In this document: positions 12,690 to 18,163 of the stretch, one piece after another
Position numbering within the stretch: position 1 is the stretch's first letter
Layout of the letters: each line of letters starts with the position of its first letter
NCBI GenBank assembly: GCA_023433345.1
Contig: JAEZDA010000034.1
Location: 1-18,163, forward strand
Direction: 5' to 3'
DNA from: Bacteroidota bacterium
GTDB taxonomy: Bacteria; Bacteroidota; Bacteroidia; Chitinophagales; Chitinophagaceae
DNA length: 18,163 bases
The notes under the pieces: generated by a model
What the model was told of the DNA's origin: nothing
What the model saw: only the letters and a program-made list of their open reading frames with translations
The model's database searches: none
Translations under genes and position numbers: made by a program

Positions 12690-14480
12690 GTGAAAAAGAT
12701 AATAAAAAAATACTTCCAATATTTCTATTACTTCTATTCTCACCTGAAGTACAAGATATTTGTCAGCCTTACACTCAGTGTGCTTGTGGGGTTGATGGAC
12801 GGATTTGGATTGGCCATGTTCATTCCGTTGTTGCAGATGATCGACAGCACTGACCAGGCTGCAGATCCCGAGAAGATGGGCAATCTTTCCTTCCTTGGAG
12901 ATTTCCTTGCCGTCTTCAACATTCCATTAACTCTTTCGGTGGTATTGTTTATCATTCTCTTCTTTTTCTCAATGAAGGGGATCCTGAAATTTTTTGAAGG
13001 ATATGTAAAGGTGAAGAATGAGCAGTCATTCATGAAAGGTGTCAGGTACAGGAACATCCGTGCATTGGCTAAATTCAACTTCAACAACTTCATGAATTCT
13101 GATGTGGGCCGTATTCAAAATACATTCACCGCAGAAGTTGTAAAAGTTAACCAGGGATACCGTTATTATTTTCTTTGTTTGCAGTACAGCGTGTCCGTTG
13201 CGGTTTATATATTCCTCGCTTTTCTCGCCAACCCTCAATTTGCGCTGTTTGTTCTGGTTGGCGGCGCTTTGTCGGGCGTTTTATTTACCAGGTTTCACAA
13301 GCGTACAAAAAGTCTTTCAAAAAGGATCACAACAGACAGTCATTCTTTCCAGGGGCTTCTCATTCAAAAAGTGGCATTTTTCAAATATCTTAAAGCTACC
13401 GGCCTAATGAACAGTTACGCCAAAAAACTGGAGGATACAAATAATGCCATTGAAATTTCACAGCGAAAAGCGGGCATGATAAACGCTTTGATGGCTGCAA
13501 TAAGGGAGCCGTTGATAATATTCGTTGTTGTAGTTGTGATTCTTGTTGAGGTTTTCTATTTTTCTCAAAGCATTGCTATCATCATATTAAGCCTGATGCT
13601 TTTTTACAGGGCTCTTACTTTTCTCATGGGCGTGCAAAATTTCTGGAATCTTTTCCTTGGTATTTCCGGTTCCCTTTTAAATATGGATTCGTTCTGGAAA
13701 GAACTTCGCGCCGGACAGGAGGAAACGGGAACAGAAGTGTTTCCGGGATTCAATCGTGAGGTTCAGGTAAACAGCCTGAGCTTTTCTTACAACGACAGGC
13801 ATATATTAAAAGACATCAACCTCACCTTTAAGAAAAATGAGACCATTGCAATTATTGGTGAAAGCGGTTCCGGTAAAACCACGCTGATAAACATGTTAGC
13901 AGGTTTGCTAAAGCCGGGCGGCGGAAAGATACTAATTGATGGAGTGGATCTATCTGCTTACAAAAACGAAACATTTCAACAAAAGCTTGGGTATATCACC
14001 CAGGAGCCCGTGATCTTTAACGATACAATATTCAACAACATCAGTTTTTGGGCAGAAAAAAACGAGAAGAATATCAACCGTTTTAATGAAGCGCTGAAGA
14101 AAGCAAGTATTGATGAATTTGTCGCCGCGCAGGAAAATGGTGAGGACACAATCATCGGCAACAATGGTATCAATTTAAGCGGCGGGCAAAAACAGCGCCT
14201 TTCAATTGCCCGGGAATTGTACAAAGACGTTGACTTTCTTTTCATGGATGAAGCAACTTCAGCTCTCGATTCTGAAACGGAAAGAATGATCAGGGAGAAT
14301 ATCGAAAATCTTAAAGGAAAGTATACCATTTTCATTATTGCACACCGCCTTTCAACGGTTCGTAATGCAGACCGGATCATCGTTTTGAATGAAGGACGCG
14401 TGGAAGTTGCGGGAACATTCCAGGAATTAATGAATTCATCGCCAATGTTTCGCAAGATGGTGGAACTGCAGGGAGTTTAA
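12690..14480 (+). CDS. ABC exporter / lipid-linked glycan flippase (MsbA/PglK type)
   Basis: A fused half-transporter: an N-terminal membrane domain (about 1-330) with several hydrophobic helices (for example 20-48, 75-95, 150-190, 265-310), then an ATPase domain. ATPase motifs are Walker A GESGSGKTT (390-398), signature LSGGQ (496-500), Walker B FLFMDE (Asp520, catalytic Glu521) and switch His552 in AHRLSTV. Such proteins dimerise and move lipid-linked substrates across the inner membrane. Among three glycosyltransferases and Wza/Wzc genes, a PglK-like role of flipping a lipid-linked glycan is the best inference; lipid A or peptide export is less likely. The start is a GTG at 12690, giving the expected basic, aromatic N-terminus (MKKIIKKYFQYF). 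It follows the internal hairpin after a 52-bp gap; the next gene starts 8 bp after the stop. Confidence 0.88.
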   Translation: MKKIIKKYFQYFYYFYSHLKYKIFVSLTLSVLVGLMDGFGLAMFIPLLQMIDSTDQAADPEKMGNLSFLGDFLAVFNIPLTLSVVLFIILFFFSMKGILKFFEGYVKVKNEQSFMKGVRYRNIRALAKFNFNNFMNSDVGRIQNTFTAEVVKVNQGYRYYFLCLQYSVSVAVYIFLAFLANPQFALFVLVGGALSGVLFTRFHKRTKSLSKRITTDSHSFQGLLIQKVAFFKYLKATGLMNSYAKKLEDTNNAIEISQRKAGMINALMAAIREPLIIFVVVVVILVEVFYFSQSIAIIILSLMLFYRALTFLMGVQNFWNLFLGISGSLLNMDSFWKELRAGQEETGTEVFPGFNREVQVNSLSFSYNDRHILKDINLTFKKNETIAIIGESGSGKTTLINMLAGLLKPGGGKILIDGVDLSAYKNETFQQKLGYITQEPVIFNDTIFNNISFWAEKNEKNINRFNEALKKASIDEFVAAQENGEDTIIGNNGINLSGGQKQRLSIARELYKDVDFLFMDEATSALDSETERMIRENIENLKGKYTIFIIAHRLSTVRNADRIIVLNEGRVEVAGTFQELMNSSPMFRKMVELQGV

Positions 14481-14488
14481 ATGTTGTT

Positions 14489-15616
14489 ATGTACGTTTTA
14501 TTCTTAATTGATACACTTAAAACCGGAGGGGCAGAAAAGAGTTTGCTTGATATTCTTTCGCGTTTAAAGAAGTACAAACCGGTTGTTTGTTACATATATC
14601 CCGGCGACCAGTTGAAAGAAGAATTTGAGAGGCGGAACATTCCTGTCGTTTCACTTAACGTGCAGGGGAAAAAAAATTTTGGAGAGGCGATCAGGCGGTT
14701 GATGCCCGTCATCGAAAAATATCAACCAGTACTTATCCACGCCACACTGTATCGATCAGAAATAATTTCGCGCCGGCTGAAAACGATAACAAAAATACCG
14801 CTGGTAAATAGTTTTGTGAACAACAGGTACACTGCAGAACGCTATGGCCAGATAGGTCTTCCGGGCAAGCTAGCTTTATTGTACTATCAACTTTGCGACC
14901 GCATCACTGCCGGCAAAGTCGATCTTTTTTTCTCCAACTCCCGCTCGATAATGATCAACAATGCCGGGGCTTTGAAAGTGCCGGAAAGCAAGGTAAGGAT
15001 CATTCCGAGAGGGAGAGATATAAATAAATTTCTTCCTTCAAAATCTCGGGGTGATATAGATAGAGGCAACAAGATTAAGAAGATCCTTACAGTAGGGAGA
15101 TTGCTTTCAAGTAAAGGGCATGCAGACCTTATAAAAGCTTTCGCAAAACTTCATAATGATTTCCCTGACCTTACTTTGAACATTGCCGGTGAAGGCCCCA
15201 ACCGTATGAATCTTCAATCGCTTATTTCATCTCTGCATCTGGAAAAAGTGGTAAGGCTGTTGGGTAACAGAAATGATATTCCGGAACTTCTCAGCGATGC
15301 CGACCTGTTTGTTTTTCCTTCTCATTATGAAGGGCTGCCTGGCGCTTTGATAGAGGCCATGATGGCTGGAAAAATTATCATCGCCTCTGATATCGCGGAG
15401 AACCTGGAATGTGTAAACAGGGAAACAGCGGTTATATATAAGAAGGGAGACGTGGATGAACTCGTGGAGAGGCTTAGAAAAGTCGTTTCGGCTCCGAATG
15501 AATTCTATAGTTACGGGCAGGCTGCAAGAGAATATGCACGGGAGCATTTTCATATTGAGGCCGTTGCGGATAAATACGAACAGATTTACGACGAAATTCT
15601 TGCAACTAAACGATGA
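14489..15616 (+). CDS. GT4-family glycosyltransferase (first of three)
   Basis: Retaining GT-B glycosyltransferase of family 4, probably adding one sugar to a lipid-linked glycan at the cytoplasmic face. The N-terminal fold has the TGGAEKSLLDIL glycine loop (Gly13-Gly14-Ala15-Glu16). The C-terminal nucleotide-sugar domain has TVGRLLSSKGH, the NIAGEGPNR strand-loop, and the EGLPGALIE E-x7-E motif (Glu281, Glu289). At 375 aa the length is normal for the family. Donor and acceptor sugars cannot be told from sequence. The ATG at 14489 is preceded by GGAG within the end of the ABC gene; an earlier ATG at 14481 is out of frame. It overlaps the next gene by four bases (ATGA), a sign of translational coupling. 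Confidence 0.9.
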   Translation: MYVLFLIDTLKTGGAEKSLLDILSRLKKYKPVVCYIYPGDQLKEEFERRNIPVVSLNVQGKKNFGEAIRRLMPVIEKYQPVLIHATLYRSEIISRRLKTITKIPLVNSFVNNRYTAERYGQIGLPGKLALLYYQLCDRITAGKVDLFFSNSRSIMINNAGALKVPESKVRIIPRGRDINKFLPSKSRGDIDRGNKIKKILTVGRLLSSKGHADLIKAFAKLHNDFPDLTLNIAGEGPNRMNLQSLISSLHLEKVVRLLGNRNDIPELLSDADLFVFPSHYEGLPGALIEAMMAGKIIIASDIAENLECVNRETAVIYKKGDVDELVERLRKVVSAPNEFYSYGQAAREYAREHFHIEAVADKYEQIYDEILATKR

Positions 15617-16695
15617 GGATTTTGCAGCTCATACAAAAAAAGCAGTTGCGCGGTGCGGAAGTCTTCGCCTCCCAGATTTCATCTCATATGAAGCTGGGCG
15701 GCCACGAAGTAATGATGGTGGCTCTTGTTGATGGACCTGCGAAGCTTCCCTTCCCCGGTGAAATAATCTGTTTGAATGCAAATGTTTCTAAAAAACTATT
15801 CGACATTCCTGCCTGGAAGAAGTTGAGGAATATCATAAAGGAGTTCAATCCTGATATCGTTCAGGCGAATGCTGCCGACACATTGAAGTATGCCATTTTC
15901 TCCCGGATGTTGTATAAATGGAAAGCCCCGGTTGTCTTCAGAAATGCAAGCGTGATCTCCCGGTACCTCAAGTCTCCTGTATCAAAAGCGCTCACCCGTT
16001 TTTTGGTAGGAAGAGCAGATCATATCGCTTCCGTAAGTACGGTTTCCGCCAAAGACATCCGTAGTTTGTTCCCGATAAATGAGAAAAAGGTAACGGTAAT
16101 TCCTATAGGCATTGAATCCGTTTCCCTGAACAAATTATCCATTTTCAATAATGGAATGAAAAATATTGTTCATGTGGGTGGTTTCACTTTTGAAAAAAAC
16201 CATGAAGGTATACTGCGAATATTCTCGAAATGCCTGGCAAGAGAAAATGGTTTGATGCTTTGGCTGGTGGGTGAGGGGCCTTTAAGAAAGAAGGTAGAGA
16301 CCCTTGTAGCGGAAATGGGTTTGAGAGAAAAGGTGATATTTACCGGGCATGTGAATAATCCACTCGATCATATTTTTTCCGGTGACGTTTGCATTCTGCC
16401 AAGCATAATAGAAGGTTTGCCGGGAGTTGTGGCCGAAGCATTTTATTGCAGGGTGCCGATGATCGCATACAATGTGGGTGGAATTACTGATTTGATCAAG
16501 GATGGAATAAATGGCTGGCTTGTTAATCCGGGAGATGAGGCAGCCTTTGCCGAAAGAATCCTTGACGTGGTTGAAATGGATTCTGATAATAAGCAAATGG
16601 TTACTGATGCTGCCTTTAAAACTGTAACTGAAGAATTTCAGAATGCTGAACTTGCAAACAGGTTTTTAGAATTATATAGATCCTTGCAGGCTTAA
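15613..16695 (+). CDS. GT4-family glycosyltransferase (second of three)
   Basis: GT-B retaining glycosyltransferase, family 4. The N-terminus has a shortened glycine loop (QLRGAEVFA, with Arg13 where the neighbours have Gly). The C-terminal domain has HVGGFTFEKNHEG, the WLVGEGPLRK nucleotide-binding loop, and EGLPGVVAE with Glu267 and Glu275. At 360 aa the length is complete. Its ATG overlaps the stop of the previous gene (ATGA, 15613-15616) and the next gene starts 7 bp after its stop, so all three are one transcription unit. It differs clearly from its two neighbours outside the motifs, which suggests a separate sugar linkage rather than a recent duplication. Donor and acceptor are unknown. 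Confidence 0.9.
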   Translation: MRILQLIQKKQLRGAEVFASQISSHMKLGGHEVMMVALVDGPAKLPFPGEIICLNANVSKKLFDIPAWKKLRNIIKEFNPDIVQANAADTLKYAIFSRMLYKWKAPVVFRNASVISRYLKSPVSKALTRFLVGRADHIASVSTVSAKDIRSLFPINEKKVTVIPIGIESVSLNKLSIFNNGMKNIVHVGGFTFEKNHEGILRIFSKCLARENGLMLWLVGEGPLRKKVETLVAEMGLREKVIFTGHVNNPLDHIFSGDVCILPSIIEGLPGVVAEAFYCRVPMIAYNVGGITDLIKDGINGWLVNPGDEAAFAERILDVVEMDSDNKQMVTDAAFKTVTEEFQNAELANRFLELYRSLQA

Positions 16696-16702
16696 AAATA
16701 TA

Positions 16703-17821
16703 ATGAAAGAGAAGACAAACATATTACACATCGTGAAATCATTGGGCCGTGGTGGCGCAGAGATGCTCTTGCAGGAAACATTGCCTTATCATGATCTGAG
16801 TACCTTCAACTTTCATTACATATATTTCTTACCATGGAAAAACCAGATGGTGGAAGGTATCAGGAAGAATGGTGGCACGGTTGAAAATTTGCCTGCAAAA
16901 AACAACCTGGTGATCATGATGCAGGCAAAGAAGATCGCGGCCTACATAAAGAAGCATAATATCCAACTTGTTCATTGCCATTTACCGTGGGCAGGCTTTG
17001 TTGGAAGGCTCGTACATAGGTTCACCGGGGTGCCGGTTGTATATTCCGAACACAATAAGCAGGAACGTTACCACATTCTTACGAAAACGATCAACAAAGC
17101 CACTTTCAATTCACAAAGCCATGTTGTGGCAGTGTCTGCCGATGTGGCCGAGTCTATCAGTAAGAATATTCGTCCACGCGTTCCCGTTACCACGATACTG
17201 AATGGTGTGAATGTAGAAAGCTTCAAGCGCGATATTCCGGCAGGGGAAAAGTTAAAGAAGGAATTGGGAATTGCAGAGGGTGTTCCGGTGATCGGAACCA
17301 TAGCCGTATTTCGCTTCCAGAAAAGGCTGAAGGAATGGGTGTCGATATTTAAAGCGATTGAGGAAAAAGTGCCCGGCACACGCGGAATCATAGTTGGCGA
17401 AGGACTACTTCGGGGGGAAATTGAGGAACATATCCGGGCAGAGGGCATGGAAGAAAGAATTATTCTCCCGGGGTTACAATCTGAAGTAAAGCCATGGTAT
17501 TCGGCAATGGATGTTTTTATGATGAGCTCGGTGTTTGAAGGCCTTCCGATCGCATTGCTGGAGGCGATGAGTATGGAGTGCGCTGTGGCTTGTACTGATG
17601 CAGGTGGAATAAGGGAAGTGATAAGGAATAATATAGATGGTTTTCTGTTGCCTGTAGACGAATGGCCATCTCTTCACCAGCCTGTAGTGAATTTGATACG
17701 GGATGAAGACCTTCTTGGGAAATTTGCAGCGTCGGCACGCAAGCGGGTGGAAGAATCATTTAGCATGAAGGGCATGGTGGAAGCAACAGAGGTCTTGTAT
17801 AAAAAACTACTTTCAAAATAG
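16703..17821 (+). CDS. GT4-family glycosyltransferase (third of three)
   Basis: GT-B retaining glycosyltransferase, family 4. It has the N-terminal GRGGAEMLL loop (Gly17-Gly18-Ala19-Glu20), the LVHCHLPWAG strand and YSEHN loop typical of the acceptor-side fold, then GTIAVFRFQKR, the IIVGEGLLR loop, and EGLPIALLE with Glu279 and Glu287. At 372 aa it is complete. No clear Shine-Dalgarno sequence precedes the ATG at 16703, as is usual in Bacteroidota. It ends 4 bp before the acyltransferase gene. The sugar specificity cannot be read from sequence. Confidence 0.9.
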   Translation: MKEKTNILHIVKSLGRGGAEMLLQETLPYHDLSTFNFHYIYFLPWKNQMVEGIRKNGGTVENLPAKNNLVIMMQAKKIAAYIKKHNIQLVHCHLPWAGFVGRLVHRFTGVPVVYSEHNKQERYHILTKTINKATFNSQSHVVAVSADVAESISKNIRPRVPVTTILNGVNVESFKRDIPAGEKLKKELGIAEGVPVIGTIAVFRFQKRLKEWVSIFKAIEEKVPGTRGIIVGEGLLRGEIEEHIRAEGMEERIILPGLQSEVKPWYSAMDVFMMSSVFEGLPIALLEAMSMECAVACTDAGGIREVIRNNIDGFLLPVDEWPSLHQPVVNLIRDEDLLGKFAASARKRVEESFSMKGMVEATEVLYKKLLSK

Positions 17822-17825
17822 AAAA

Positions 17826-18163
17826 ATGGAAATCGTTTCTGCCTCACCGTTAGATATGCCGGGGATGATCGATCTCCTCAGGCGGAGTTTAGGTGAGAGC
17901 CTTATGCCTAAGTCTGAAGGATTTTTCAACTGGAAGCACAATGAAAATCCATTTGGAAGATCTATGGTACTGCTTGCAAAGGAAGATGGCGAAATAGTCG
18001 GCCTTCGTGCATTCATGCGATGGGAGTGGATTAGGAATGGTAAGAGGATAACAGCAGTTCGCGCAGTAGATACTGCTACTGACCCTGCTCATCAGGGCAA
18101 AGGAATTTTTAAAAAACTTACCATGCAGGCAGTGGCAGATTGCAAGGCTGAAGGGATTAGCCT
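17826..18163 (+). CDS. GNAT-family acyltransferase, 3' end outside window
   Basis: The frame is open from ATG 17826 to the window end (112 codons, no stop). The N-terminus reads MEIVSASPLDMPGMIDLLRR, then an F-N-W-K-H...NPFG segment (34-44), a LLAKEDGEIVGLRAF beta-turn-beta (49-63), and the acyl-CoA-binding stretch VRAVDTATDPAHQGKGIFKKL (78-98). The last has the GNAT Q-G-K-G pyrophosphate loop (90-93), with Phe95 where Gly or Ala is more usual. It probably transfers an acyl group, often acetyl, from CoA to an amino group; in this operon the likely target is an amino sugar or the growing glycan, by inference from context only. It starts 4 bp after the third glycosyltransferase and so belongs to the same unit. 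Confidence 0.82.
   Translation, partial: MEIVSASPLDMPGMIDLLRRSLGESLMPKSEGFFNWKHNENPFGRSMVLLAKEDGEIVGLRAFMRWEWIRNGKRITAVRAVDTATDPAHQGKGIFKKLTMQAVADCKAEGIS

Noticed and set aside
12641..12853. A + frame open reading frame starting beside the internal hairpin
   Set aside because: It runs through the terminator stem and overlaps the ABC transporter gene in another frame; the GTG-start frame at 12690 shows clear family motifs.
13976..14455. A 159-codon open frame on the - strand opposite the ABC ATPase domain
   Set aside because: It lies antisense to strongly conserved ATPase motifs in the + frame, which fully explain the sequence; the product has no recognisable domain.

Overview
The window looks like a chromosomal segment of a Bacteroidota bacterium, most likely from the Chitinophagaceae/Sphingobacteriales side. 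Three things support this: two separate proteins end in a type IX secretion (T9SS) type A sorting domain, start codons lack strong Shine-Dalgarno sequences, and the long Ig/PKD-repeat surface protein is of a kind typical of that phylum. This placement is inference from gene content; no rRNA or marker gene is present. All real genes are on the + strand.

Layout. (1) 1-223: the C-terminus of a T9SS cargo protein, followed by a clear rho-independent terminator (245-282). (2) 283-901: a gene-free stretch of about 620 bp. It holds three exact-period 28-bp repeats (367-450), an AT-rich part with a weak promoter candidate, and a G-poor leader. (3) 902-9415: a giant secreted protein of 2837 aa, built almost entirely of repeated beta-sandwich domains. 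In order these are a secretion signal, an N-terminal sandwich, a CARDB-like domain, ten 85-residue Ig-like units in strict A/B alternation, a jelly-roll domain nested in another Ig-like unit, two 88-residue repeats, three 93-residue repeats, six PKD-like units and the T9SS sorting domain. A terminator follows (9441-9480). (4) 9526 to the window end: an exopolysaccharide or capsule locus. It runs Wza-like outer-membrane export lipoprotein, Wzc-like co-polymerase/tyrosine kinase, a 10-bp perfect-stem terminator-like hairpin, PglK/MsbA-type ABC flippase, three successive GT4 glycosyltransferases, and a GNAT acyltransferase cut by the window end.

How the genes may work together. The GT4 enzymes would extend a lipid-linked glycan at the cytoplasmic face, the GNAT protein may acylate it or a precursor sugar, the ABC protein would flip it, and the Wzc/Wza pair would control chain length and export it. 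No polymerase (Wzy), initiating sugar-phosphate transferase or Wzb phosphatase is visible, so the locus probably continues to the right. The giant protein has no catalytic motif I can see and is most likely a surface adhesin or matrix protein. Its position just before the polysaccharide locus suggests, but does not prove, a shared role in the cell surface or biofilm.

I did not find a clearly new defence or mobile system. The most interesting material is the internal architecture and evolution of the giant protein, the 28-bp repeats, the hairpin inside the polysaccharide operon, and the pairing of an ABC flippase with Wza/Wzc.
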